Positions 8,442 to 17,267 of a stretch of 64,000 nucleotides of DNA are shown one piece after another; within the stretch, counting starts at the first letter, position 1; each line of letters begins with the position of its first letter. Location: the NCBI GenBank assembly GCA_028284485.1, contig JANQRQ010000337.1, forward strand, positions 1 to 64,000, in the 5' to 3' direction. Source of the stretch: Planctomycetaceae bacterium. GTDB lineage: Bacteria > Planctomycetota > Planctomycetia > Planctomycetales > Planctomycetaceae. A program made the position numbers and the translations under genes. Under the pieces are notes generated by a model. The model was not told the DNA's origin. It saw only the letters and a list, made by a program, of their open reading frames with translations, and ran no database searches.

Positions 8442-11228
8442 ATGAATCATACGCGGATTGTAATCATCGCTGGCACAGCGATGATCTTGTTTGGCAGTAG
8501 TGCCGAAGCGCAAACGCTGTCGGCTGAATTGAAAGCCGAAGGGGCAGCCGCATTAGCAAAAGCCGCGGTGGAGCAAGGGAGCGCTGTACGGGGAGCGATT
8601 CTGTTCCCGCAACAAAAGCCGGGATGTGCCAATTGCCACTCGCCCGGTGCCGAAAATCTATTGGGACCCGACCTGACCAAATTGGGAGAGGAGACAACGA
8701 ACGTCGATCTGGTTGAGGCGCTGTTGGAACCTTCCAAGAAAATTCGGAACGGATACGAATCGAGCACGGTCACAACAGTTACGGGGAAAGTCTATTCCGG
8801 CCGAATCGTTAGCCGCACAGCCGACCAATTAGTGCTGCGGGATTCCTCTCCAGACCGGCGGCTGATTGTTCTTCATCCGAGTGATATCGACCAAATCGCA
8901 GCCAATCCGAAATCAACAATGCCGGACGGTTTGGTCGATCAGTTGGCAGACCGCCAACAGTTTTTGGACATCGTGAAATACACGATGGAGATTAAGACTT
9001 CTGGTTCAAGCGCTCGGGCGCAAGCTGTGCCACGATCGTCTGGCGGTGGCAAGATCAGCAAATATCTGCAGGGACTTGTGTTGATGGACGACTTTCAATG
9101 CCGGGTATGTCATCGCGTTGAAACGGCCGCAAGCCTCGTCCCGCCCAAGCAAGCTCCAGAACTGGCGTGGTCCGCCGGGCGGATCAATCCCAACTACATG
9201 GAACGATTTATCGCTGACCCGTTGCACGTCAAGCCGGGAACAACGATGCCCGATGTCATGGGAACTCGCTCCGCCGATGAGCGTCAAGCAGCCGCCAAGG
9301 AAATTACACACTTTCTTGTTTCGCTGGGCGAGTCGCCGTTTCAACAACAGCGACTCGATCAGAAAGCCGCCGAACGCGGCACCGAATTGTTTCACACGGT
9401 CGGATGTGTTGCCTGCCACTCTCCGAGGAATGAGGATGGTGTCGAACTGTTGTCAGAAGATTCGGTCGCGTTGGGCAAAGTCGATCAGAAGTACAACCTC
9501 GACGGTCTGGTGGCCTTTCTTGAAGACCCGCATGTCGCACGTCCATCAGGTCGTATGCCAAACATGCAACTAACGCATTGGGAAGCCATCGATATCGCCC
9601 ACTACTTGCTCCAGAGATCGGACAGTTCCAGAGCAACTGAGAAACCGTTTAAATGGAGTCGTGAACTTGCTGAAAAAGGTCGGTTACGATTCGGCCAGTT
9701 GGGGTGCAATCGATGTCATCTCAAGGACCAGTTTCGATCCGAAGAACTCGCAGTGCCCCTGACATCCTCAAACACTCAACCAGGGTGCCTTTCCGAAGAA
9801 ATCGGTAATTGGCCGCGATTCGACTTAAGTGGAGAACAGCGCGACACCATTCGGGCCGCGATGACGCATGGGCCAACGGAATTGACCAACGAGCAGCAAA
9901 TCGGCCTGACGATGACCTCGTTGAGGTGTGTTGTCTGCCATCAGCGAGACGCATTGGGAGGTGTCGCTCCAGAGCGTGACGAGTACTTCCACACAACCAA
10001 TCCAAATCTCGGACCGCAGGGTCGCATCCCGCCGCTTCTTTCGGACGTCGGTGCCAAGTTGAAACCGAAGTGGATGCGGCAAGTGCTGGTCACCGGTCGC
10101 ACGATACGTCCGTACCTGAAGACTCGCATGCCGCAATACGGCGCGGACAACGTCGCGCACCTGGTCGACCTGTTTCAAGAGGTCGACAAACTTCCGGCAG
10201 TCGAGATTGGGGACATCATCGACGTTAAGGAGACGAGAAACATTGGGCACGAAATGGCCGGCACGAGTGGATTGAATTGCATCGCTTGTCACACATTTCA
10301 GCAGAAACGCGCAGCGACAATGCCGGCTGTTGACCTGACTGAAATGTCCGAGCGACTTCACTCCGACTGGTTTTACCACTACATGCGAAATCCCCAGCGC
10401 TTCAACCCGAATACGATTATGCCTTCGTTTTGGCCGGGTGGACGAGCGATTCGCAAAGACATTCTTGATGGAGATGTCGATCGACAAATGCAGGCGCTTT
10501 GGTGGTACCTGCAAGATGGTCGCCAGGCGCGGACCCCGCGCGGACTGATTCGAGAACGCATCGAATTGCTGGCGGGTGACGAAGCAGTGATGCTGCGCCG
10601 TAGCTACAGCGGGATCGGCAAGCGAGGAATTGGCGTCGGTTACCCGAACCAAGTCAATCTCGCCTTCGATGCCGAGCAGATGCGGCTGGCCATGATTTGG
10701 ACGGGAAAGTTTGCCGATCCAGGCAGTGTTTGGGGCGGCCAAGGTTCGGGCAATGTCCGTCCGCTCGGCAGTAACCTGATTCCGTTTGATAGTGGTCCGG
10801 AACTAGACGATGCGACTGCGCCGTGGAATCCGGAAGAAGGACGACCGCCGAAACATCAATTTCGCGGCTATTTTCTCGATGAAGCCCAACGACCGACGTT
10901 TATGTATCGCTTCGACAACATCGAGGTTGAAGACTATTCGATCGACTCCAAAGACGAGACATCGGGGGACGTCGGAATCCGTCGAACATTATCCTTCAGG
11001 TCCCAGCAACAGCGAAACGATACAGCCTTTCGCGTTGCGTCCGGCGAAGCGATTGTCACCGAAGATAACAGAACTTTCCTGGTTGACGACACGTTGCGCA
11101 TTCGGATTGCCGGCGATCACAAAGCTCAAGTCGTTGGCAGCCCGACCGGTCAGCAGCTTCGTGTCCCATTGAATGTCGGCCCGAAAAAGTCGAGCCTGGT
11201 CCTGGAATATTCTTGGTATACGCATTGA
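8442..11228 (+). CDS. Hexahaem c-type cytochrome
   Basis: A 928-residue exported protein with signal peptide 1-24. It has six CxxCH haem sites, near residues 62, 220, 322, 422, 496 and 613. The first domain (about 50-185) resembles the planctomycete haem-binding domain that follows some dehydrogenases: GPDLTKLGE, then a GRIVSRTADQLVLRD segment and a conserved MPDGLVDQL. The remaining haems sit in repeated single-haem domains. The last 240 residues have no haem and look beta-rich. It starts 27 bp after the ThuA-like gene and ends 32 bp before the beta-propeller gene. It probably carries electrons from sugar oxidation by the neighbouring propeller protein in the periplasm. The partner is inferred from gene order only. 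Confidence 0.9.
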   Translation: MNHTRIVIIAGTAMILFGSSAEAQTLSAELKAEGAAALAKAAVEQGSAVRGAILFPQQKPGCANCHSPGAENLLGPDLTKLGEETTNVDLVEALLEPSKKIRNGYESSTVTTVTGKVYSGRIVSRTADQLVLRDSSPDRRLIVLHPSDIDQIAANPKSTMPDGLVDQLADRQQFLDIVKYTMEIKTSGSSARAQAVPRSSGGGKISKYLQGLVLMDDFQCRVCHRVETAASLVPPKQAPELAWSAGRINPNYMERFIADPLHVKPGTTMPDVMGTRSADERQAAAKEITHFLVSLGESPFQQQRLDQKAAERGTELFHTVGCVACHSPRNEDGVELLSEDSVALGKVDQKYNLDGLVAFLEDPHVARPSGRMPNMQLTHWEAIDIAHYLLQRSDSSRATEKPFKWSRELAEKGRLRFGQLGCNRCHLKDQFRSEELAVPLTSSNTQPGCLSEEIGNWPRFDLSGEQRDTIRAAMTHGPTELTNEQQIGLTMTSLRCVVCHQRDALGGVAPERDEYFHTTNPNLGPQGRIPPLLSDVGAKLKPKWMRQVLVTGRTIRPYLKTRMPQYGADNVAHLVDLFQEVDKLPAVEIGDIIDVKETRNIGHEMAGTSGLNCIACHTFQQKRAATMPAVDLTEMSERLHSDWFYHYMRNPQRFNPNTIMPSFWPGGRAIRKDILDGDVDRQMQALWWYLQDGRQARTPRGLIRERIELLAGDEAVMLRRSYSGIGKRGIGVGYPNQVNLAFDAEQMRLAMIWTGKFADPGSVWGGQGSGNVRPLGSNLIPFDSGPELDDATAPWNPEEGRPPKHQFRGYFLDEAQRPTFMYRFDNIEVEDYSIDSKDETSGDVGIRRTLSFRSQQQRNDTAFRVASGEAIVTEDNRTFLVDDTLRIRIAGDHKAQVVGSPTGQQLRVPLNVGPKKSSLVLEYSWYTH

Positions 11229-11260
11229 TACTTTCGAGACGCCACTTGCAGGAGATGTTG

Positions 11261-12739
11261 ATGCCAAATCATTTGGCGCTATTGATCGTTCTGATGGCTT
11301 CTGTACCGCTCCAGGCACAGAAGTTGGGAGAATACTGGGACACAGCGGAACAGGAAGCCAAGTACTACAGAATTGTCGAAGTGCCGATTCCCAAAGGCAT
11401 GGCCTTGGAAGCGGGGAGCTTCGAACTGTTGCCTGATAACCGCCTGGCGATAGGAACTCGACGGGGCGACATCTATCTCGTTAGCGGTGTGTTCGACGAA
11501 AACCCGCAACCACAATTCGAGCGATACGCCAGCGGGCTCGACGAATTGTTTGGACTGTCCTACAAGGATGGCCACTTCTATGTGACCCAACAAACCGAAG
11601 TCACACGCATTACCGATACTGACCGAGATGGTCGCGCGGACCGGTTCGAAACGCTGAGCGACGTTTGGGGGTTTGGCAACTACCACGAGTTTGCCTTCGG
11701 ATCGAAGCTCGACAGCGAAGACAACATTTGGGTGGCGTTATGTCTCTCCAAGTCGTATCACTCCGATCTTCCGTTTCGGGGTTGGTGCATGAAGGTTACG
11801 CCGGACGGAAAAACGATTCCCATCTGCAGCGGTATTCGCAGCCCCTGTGGCATTGGGCCCAATGAACACGGAGTCATGTTCTACGCCGAAAGCCAAGGGC
11901 CATGGAACGGTTCGTGCTCGCTGAAGGTTCTCGAGCCCGGCGGATTTATGGGGCACCCGGTTAGCTTCAAGTGGTACGATTTGGCCGAGAACATGGGGCC
12001 TAAACCGGTTGAACCCAATACCCGGTCTCGATTGTTGACCGAGCGCAACCGCGTCAAAGAACTAGTGCCCTATGCTGTCGTATTCCCTTACATCAAAATG
12101 GGGCGTTCGATTTCTGGCTTTATGGTTGATCGCACGGAAGGGAAATTTGGACCATTTGAAAACCAAATATTCATCGGCGATTTCAGCCTGAGTGTTGTCA
12201 TGCGTGCCACAACAGAAAAGGTGAATGGCATTTGGCAGGGTGCGTGCTACCCGTTCCGCGAAGGGCTGGCCACCGGTCTGCTTGCCTGCCAATTCACACC
12301 GCAGGGCAACTTGATCGTGGGCGGCACCAATCGTGGATGGCCGGTTCGCGGACCAAGGGAATTTGCAATTCAGCGTCTCGATTGGACGGGCATCACACCG
12401 TTTGAAATCAAGCAAATCAATGCCCGACCCGATGGATTCCTCGTCACATTTACCAAGCCGGTAAATCGCGATATTGCTTCGCAACCCGAATCGTACGCTC
12501 TGAAAACTTACACCCACATTTACCAGCAGGGTTACGGCAGCCCGGAAGTGGACCACACGACGCCGCGCGTCGTCCGGTCGGTCGTTTCCGACGATGGACT
12601 CCGAGCGCACTTGCAGATCGATGGATTAGTACAAGGCCACGTCCACGAATTTGATTTCAGTCGCATTCGCTCGGCGGAAGGAAACGAACTGGTCCACGTG
12701 AACGCTTACTATACCTTGAACGAGATTCCAGCTGACTAG
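11261..12739 (+). CDS. Secreted beta-propeller, sugar dehydrogenase-like
   Basis: A 492-residue protein. GGAG at 11251-11254 sits six bases before the ATG at 11261, which favours this start over the ATG at 11255 that it would touch. The signal peptide is about 20 residues (ending VPLQAQ). The body reads as a six-bladed propeller of the soluble glucose/sorbosone dehydrogenase type: the AIGTRRGDIYLVSG, LDELFGLSYKDGHFYVTQQTEVTRI, DTDRDGRADRFETLSD and GIRSPCGIGPNEHG segments. The last hundred or so residues look like an Ig-like domain. Placed directly after a hexahaem cytochrome, it may hand electrons to that protein. Catalytic residues could not be verified, and it might be only a binding propeller. 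Confidence 0.82.
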   Translation: MPNHLALLIVLMASVPLQAQKLGEYWDTAEQEAKYYRIVEVPIPKGMALEAGSFELLPDNRLAIGTRRGDIYLVSGVFDENPQPQFERYASGLDELFGLSYKDGHFYVTQQTEVTRITDTDRDGRADRFETLSDVWGFGNYHEFAFGSKLDSEDNIWVALCLSKSYHSDLPFRGWCMKVTPDGKTIPICSGIRSPCGIGPNEHGVMFYAESQGPWNGSCSLKVLEPGGFMGHPVSFKWYDLAENMGPKPVEPNTRSRLLTERNRVKELVPYAVVFPYIKMGRSISGFMVDRTEGKFGPFENQIFIGDFSLSVVMRATTEKVNGIWQGACYPFREGLATGLLACQFTPQGNLIVGGTNRGWPVRGPREFAIQRLDWTGITPFEIKQINARPDGFLVTFTKPVNRDIASQPESYALKTYTHIYQQGYGSPEVDHTTPRVVRSVVSDDGLRAHLQIDGLVQGHVHEFDFSRIRSAEGNELVHVNAYYTLNEIPAD

Positions 12740-12747
12740 CGGTCTTT

Positions 12748-14304
12748 ATGAATTGGAGATCTATCACCGTGCGCCCCTTATCCATCGCCGCAGCATTTTG
12801 TCTTCTATTGCCATTCTCAACACAGGCCGCCGATCAACCGAATATCGTCTTCATCCTGGCTGACGATTTGGGGTATGGCGACGTCAGTTGCTACAACCCG
12901 GAATCGCGCATCCCCACGCCGAACCTGAATCGGCTCGCTGAGCAAGGGATGCGTTTTACCGATGCGCATAGCCCTTGTACGGTTTGCACGCCGACGCGAT
13001 ACAGCTTGATGACGGGGCAAATGGCGTTTCGCGTGCCTCGCGGAGGGTCTGTTTTCACGGGAGCCGGCGGACCTTCACTGATCGCTGCCGATCGACTGAC
13101 GCTGCCTCAAATGCTTCGCAATGCGGGCTACACAACCGCTTGCTTTGGGAAGTGGCACGTGGGGATGACATTCTACGATGAGGAGGGCCAACCGATTCAC
13201 CAAGGCGGACTCGAAGCCGTACAGCGAATCGATTACTCGCGATCGATCGAGGGGGGACCGATTGACTGCGGGTTCGATCAATTCTTTGGGACGGCCTGCT
13301 GCCCGACCACTGATTGGCTGTATGCATTCATTGACGGAAAGACGATTCCTGTCCAGCCGACGGGAAAACTCGACAAGGGCCCGCTGCCGAAGCACCCGTA
13401 TGCGAACGACAACCGACCGGGAATGGTGGCGCCCGATTTCGATTTGGAAGAAGTCGACATCACGTTTCTCAAAAAGAGTCAGGCATTTTTAGAGAACCAC
13501 GTGAAAAACGCGCCGGACAAACCATTCTTCCTATATCACTGTACGCAAGCGGTTCACCTCCCTTCATTTCCCGGCCGGGAGTTCAAAGGCAAGACCGACT
13601 CGGGGCCGCACGGCGACTTCATTTTCGAGCTCGATTACGTCGTCGGTGAGTTGATGAAATCGTTGGACCAATTGGGCATTGCAGACAACACGATTGTCAT
13701 GTTCTCCAGCGACAATGGTCCCGAAGTCCCCACGGTGTACTACATGCGCGAAGATCACCAGCACGACGGCGCGCGGCCGTGGCGCGGAGTCAAGCGGGAC
13801 AATTGGGAGGGGGGGCACCGCGTGCCGTTTATTGTCCGCTGGCCGGGTCAAGTGCAGGCCGGATCGACGTCGGGGCAAATCACGTCATTAACCGATGTGA
13901 TGGCCACGATCGCTGCCGTCGTCGATGTGAAACTCCCCGACAACGCGGCTGAAGATAGCGCGAACATGCTATCCGTTTTGCTTGGGCAAGATTCCCAGCC
14001 GATCCGCAATTACGTCTTGCAGCAGGGATTTGGCGGAAGTCGGTACATTGCCATTCGTCGCGGCCAATGGAAATATCTCGCTCACAAAGGCTCGGGGGGA
14101 AACCGATACGAATCCCACCGCTTGTTGCAAAAATATCGCCTGCCGGACACTGCACCCGATGCGCCTGCTCAACTTTACGACTTGGAGGCAGACCCCGGCG
14201 AGACGAAGAACCTCTATTTCGATCGGCCCGAAATCGTCGAGGAAATGAAAGCGCTTCTTCAGGAATCCATCGATACCGGGCGTAGCGTTCCACACCGCAC
14301 CTAA
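12748..14304 (+). CDS. Sulfatase (Cys type)
   Basis: A 518-residue sulfatase eight bases after the propeller gene. Signal peptide about 1-27 (ends STQAAD). The metal site FILADDLGYGDVSCYN is followed by the formylglycine motif CTPTR at about 80-84, in the context SPCTVCTPTRYSLMTG. FGKWHVG and MFSSDNGPE match the other conserved ligand segments, and KRDNWEGGHRVPFIVRWPG is the usual C-terminal part. The acid-rich insert around residues 225-245 probably shapes the substrate site. It would be active only after a formylglycine-generating enzyme encoded elsewhere. It is the fourth gene of the 7302-15684 operon. The specificity is unknown. Confidence 0.93.
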   Translation: MNWRSITVRPLSIAAAFCLLLPFSTQAADQPNIVFILADDLGYGDVSCYNPESRIPTPNLNRLAEQGMRFTDAHSPCTVCTPTRYSLMTGQMAFRVPRGGSVFTGAGGPSLIAADRLTLPQMLRNAGYTTACFGKWHVGMTFYDEEGQPIHQGGLEAVQRIDYSRSIEGGPIDCGFDQFFGTACCPTTDWLYAFIDGKTIPVQPTGKLDKGPLPKHPYANDNRPGMVAPDFDLEEVDITFLKKSQAFLENHVKNAPDKPFFLYHCTQAVHLPSFPGREFKGKTDSGPHGDFIFELDYVVGELMKSLDQLGIADNTIVMFSSDNGPEVPTVYYMREDHQHDGARPWRGVKRDNWEGGHRVPFIVRWPGQVQAGSTSGQITSLTDVMATIAAVVDVKLPDNAAEDSANMLSVLLGQDSQPIRNYVLQQGFGGSRYIAIRRGQWKYLAHKGSGGNRYESHRLLQKYRLPDTAPDAPAQLYDLEADPGETKNLYFDRPEIVEEMKALLQESIDTGRSVPHRT

Positions 14305-14346
14305 TGAAACAGGTCGTGCCGAACAATCAGCGAGCGACCAAGGACA

Positions 14347-15684
14347 ATGAACGTGTTCCACGCCAAACGAACTACGATTGCTCGACTGACTGTGCTGCCA
14401 TTGTTGTTTACGTCACCGATGTTTGCCCGGGCCTCCGAGGTCGCGCCAACCACGAATCGGCCCAACGTAATCGTTATCATGGCGGATGACTTGGGCTATG
14501 GTGACACAAGCGTGTACGACGGTTGGGTTAAAACACCTCACTTGGAACGCTTGGCTGCCGATGGACTGACATTTACCGACTTTCATGTGAACAGCTCGGT
14601 TTGCAGTCCGACCCGCGCCGGTTTTCTAACCGGGCGCTACCAGCAACGCGTCGGCATTGTGGACGTCGTTGCACGCCACCTCGATACTCCCGGCCTCGAG
14701 CCAAGCGAACTAACGATTTCGCGGCTCATGAAGCAAAGCGGTTATCGAACGGCGCTTTTCGGAAAATGGCACCTCGGAAGAGAGGCAAAGTTCAATCCGA
14801 CTCATCATGGCTTTGAAGAATTCCGTGGTTACCTCGATGGTGCGATCGACTACCACAGCCACAAGAATAGTTGGCTGAACGGCGTCGAAAAGGAGGACCA
14901 ACCGGGCTACACGACGCATCTGATTACCCAAAACGCTGTGCACTACATCGAACAAAATACTGAGCAACCATTCTTCATGTTTGTCGCGCATGAGGCGGTT
15001 CACCTGCCGTTTCAAACGCCCGAAGACACACCGGAAAACCGCAAGCCAGTCCCCAAATCGGAACAATGGAGCCGCGAACGGATTCGCCCGAAGTACAAAA
15101 TCATGCTGGAGGAGATGGATCGGGGAATCGGCGAGATTCTCGATACGGTCGAGCGAACCGGCATGGCCGATCGCACCTTCATCTTCTTTCTGTCGGACAA
15201 CGGCGCGATCGGTGCCGGCTCGAACAAACCATTTCGAGGCGGAAAATTCAGCCACTACGAAGGTGGGCACCGCGTGCCTGCGATTGCGTGGTGGCCCGGC
15301 AGAATCGAGCCAGGCTCTAAAACCGATTCTCTGGTCGTGGGAATGGACTTGTTGCCGACGCTGGCGGAACTGGCAGGTATTGAGATCCCGCCGGAACGAC
15401 ACCTTGATGGAATGAGTATCTGCAATCTGTTATTCAACGGCGAGCAGTTACCGAAACGCCGGATCTTTTTTGGCTATGAGCCTAAGCTCGGCACGGCCAT
15501 GCGGGACGGGCACTGGAAGATGATCGTCAAAGAGGACAACGTCGAGCTATACGATCTCAGCGTGGACATCACCGAGCAGAACAACATCGTCGATCAATTT
15601 CCCCAGCGTGCGCAAGCCATGCGGCAGGCAATCGAGGACTGGAAACAGGACGTGGCCTGGAGTCCACCGCAACCGGCGCCGTAA
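14347..15684 (+). CDS. Sulfatase (Cys type)
   Basis: A 445-residue sulfatase, the last gene of the operon, 42 bp after the previous sulfatase. AAGGACA directly precedes the ATG, a good ribosome site. Signal peptide about 1-29. Key segments are VIMADDLGYGDTSVYDGW, the formylglycine motif CSPTR at about 86-90, FGKWHLG, HEAVHLPF, FFLSDNGAIG and HYEGGHRVPAIAWWPG. It is shorter than the upstream enzyme, close to the minimum for a single-domain sulfatase. The gene ends only 17 bp from the stop of the convergent CBS gene. The two sulfatases differ clearly, so they probably remove different sulfate groups from one glycan. Confidence 0.93.
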   Translation: MNVFHAKRTTIARLTVLPLLFTSPMFARASEVAPTTNRPNVIVIMADDLGYGDTSVYDGWVKTPHLERLAADGLTFTDFHVNSSVCSPTRAGFLTGRYQQRVGIVDVVARHLDTPGLEPSELTISRLMKQSGYRTALFGKWHLGREAKFNPTHHGFEEFRGYLDGAIDYHSHKNSWLNGVEKEDQPGYTTHLITQNAVHYIEQNTEQPFFMFVAHEAVHLPFQTPEDTPENRKPVPKSEQWSRERIRPKYKIMLEEMDRGIGEILDTVERTGMADRTFIFFLSDNGAIGAGSNKPFRGGKFSHYEGGHRVPAIAWWPGRIEPGSKTDSLVVGMDLLPTLAELAGIEIPPERHLDGMSICNLLFNGEQLPKRRIFFGYEPKLGTAMRDGHWKMIVKEDNVELYDLSVDITEQNNIVDQFPQRAQAMRQAIEDWKQDVAWSPPQPAP

Positions 15685-15701
15685 ACAACTGCGCACACTT
15701 G

Positions 15702-16208
15702 TTAGCGATCGGACACGATGAATCGCCGCTGCATCACATCATCGTAGTCTGGCCGTTTTCTTTGCCGTTCTTTGTCGTGGACTTCACTCCAGTAGAACTT
15801 ATTCATCGCCTGAAGCACATCGCGACGACTGACAATACCGAGCAACACTCCATCATCGACGACCGGTAAATGTCGGTGATCGTGGTTCACGAAGATGGAA
15901 GCCAGCGTATACAGTTCCGATTCCGGCCGGACGCAAATTGGGTGCTTTCGCATGATCGTGGCGGCGGTCTGCGGAGGGGCCGGCGACCCGTAAAACGACT
16001 CGTTAGTGAGATATTCCAGGCAGTCGCGTTCGGAAATGAATCCCACCAGAATTTCGCGGCCATCCTGCTGTTGGACGACCGGCACGTTCGAGATGCCGTG
16101 CTTTTCCAATATCGCAATGATGTCAGCAAGTGGCATATCAGGTGGAACGGTTTGGACACCATGCGTCATGAAGTCGCTTGCCCGAGGAGTTTCATGGGAG
16201 TCTGTCAT
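15702..16208 (-). CDS. CBS domain pair protein
   Basis: A 168-residue cytoplasmic protein made almost entirely of two CBS motifs. The first is about residues 10-70 (SDFMTHGVQTVPPDMPLADIIAIL with GISNVPVV and GFISERDCLEYL). The second is about residues 83-140 (IMRKHPICVRPESELYTLASIF with HRHLPVVDDGVLLGIVSRRDVLQ). Free-standing CBS pairs usually bind adenine nucleotides and act as sensors or regulators. The charged C-terminal tail (KERQRKRPDYDD) is not a known domain. It lies convergent to the sulfatase operon and shows no clear functional link to it. Confidence 0.92.
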   Translation of the reverse strand: MTDSHETPRASDFMTHGVQTVPPDMPLADIIAILEKHGISNVPVVQQQDGREILVGFISERDCLEYLTNESFYGSPAPPQTAATIMRKHPICVRPESELYTLASIFVNHDHRHLPVVDDGVLLGIVSRRDVLQAMNKFYWSEVHDKERQRKRPDYDDVMQRRFIVSDR

Positions 16209-16391
16209 GCTCGATTCCCTGATGAGTCGATTGAGGCCGGTGGCGTTTCTGTCTGCTTACTACGTCATCATATCGGACAGCATGACACTACGGCAATCTG
16301 ATGAATTTTGGGCAATCGGTTTCGGGGTGGAAGGGTCAGGAACCAGGGAGTCTTTTCACGGCGCCTCAGTTCCGGCAATTCTTGTCTCGGC

Positions 16392-16949
16392 CTACGACTT
16401 CTTTTTGGATTCGTTCAATTGCGCGTTGACGAAGCGCTCGAAAGTTTCGAAGCAGTCATCGGTTGTGTCGGGATCGCGCCATAGCCAGATAACGGTTTTC
16501 TCAGCGTGCCAAAATCGGCTCCGCTCCGGCTCCTTCTTGTATTTTTTGATCAACGCCTCGTGCGCTTTTTTGGCGGCTTCGGAAGTCTTGAACGCCCAGC
16601 CGGTAATCCCCAGTTCGTTCTTCTCCCGGTACACGCCGAAGTAGGTTGCTTCGATTGCCTTCGCGTCCATCAATTTGTCGAGGCCGCCGTCTCCCAACAG
16701 AAAGAACTTGGGATTCACAGTGATCGCCCGATTCTTTAATCCTTTGAGGCTCTCGATGTCTTCGGGAACTTCCTCGGGCCGGCAATCCATCGGCAGCTGT
16801 TTCTCCGGCAAAGTGAGCCCGGCCAACAGTGGATACTTGCGCGCGAGTCTCTCTTGTTCGGTGGGTTCTTGCGCGGCCGCAGAATTGTTTCCTGCAAACA
16901 ACAAGACGACCACAACTGCGATTGCGAGTTTCAAATTGATTCGCTTCAT
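16392..16949 (-). CDS. Secreted hypothetical protein
   Basis: A 185-residue protein. The start at 16949 (MKRINLKLAIAVVVVLLFAG) gives a clean signal peptide cut near SAAAQ. An ATG seven codons earlier is possible but gives a worse N-terminus. The mature part, about 150 residues, is rich in Lys and Glu and contains KNRAITVNPKFFLLGDGG and WLWRDPDTTDDCFETFERFV. I do not recognise a family. Two Cys residues, in MDCRPEE and DDCFETF, could form a disulfide. It is transcribed away from the sulfatase at 17268 and toward the CBS gene, with about 180 bp between them. Confidence 0.7.
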   Translation of the reverse strand: MKRINLKLAIAVVVVLLFAGNNSAAAQEPTEQERLARKYPLLAGLTLPEKQLPMDCRPEEVPEDIESLKGLKNRAITVNPKFFLLGDGGLDKLMDAKAIEATYFGVYREKNELGITGWAFKTSEAAKKAHEALIKKYKKEPERSRFWHAEKTVIWLWRDPDTTDDCFETFERFVNAQLNESKKKS

Positions 16950-17066
16950 GATTTCGTATCCCTCACACATGAGAAACCGGGGTTTCCCTCGCTGCGCTCA
17001 GTCCAACCCCGGCCACACTGCCGCAAGATTCACATTCGGGGCGGCGTAGTTGCAAAAGCGATGCCA

Positions 17067-17081
17067 GGACAGGTCCTGTCC
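17067..17081. repeat. Short inverted repeat in divergent spacer
   Basis: GGACAGG and CCTGTCC form perfect 7-bp arms around one T. It lies in the 318-bp spacer between the divergent small secreted gene (start 16949) and the sulfatase (start 17268), so it could be an operator. There is no other support, and the rest of that spacer shows nothing I can name. Confidence 0.3.
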
Positions 17082-17267
17082 CGCACTTCAATCAAGGCTA
17101 CCCAATAGGTGTTTGGTGGCGAACCAACCAGATGTTAACAAGTGACCGCTTCGAATCCTAAACTTTTCACCAAGGGCGAACGTGGACCGTCCTTGGTTAC
17201 GCGCACTGTTTGCCGTATTATGGAATCGATCTGCGAATCATCTCCAACATACAACGCGAGTCGCTAA

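Noticed and set aside
9825-10742. Long minus-strand open frame (305 codons) inside the hexahaem cytochrome gene
   Set aside because: It is an antisense shadow. The plus-strand frame contains haem motifs and a signal peptide, and the minus frame has no family features.
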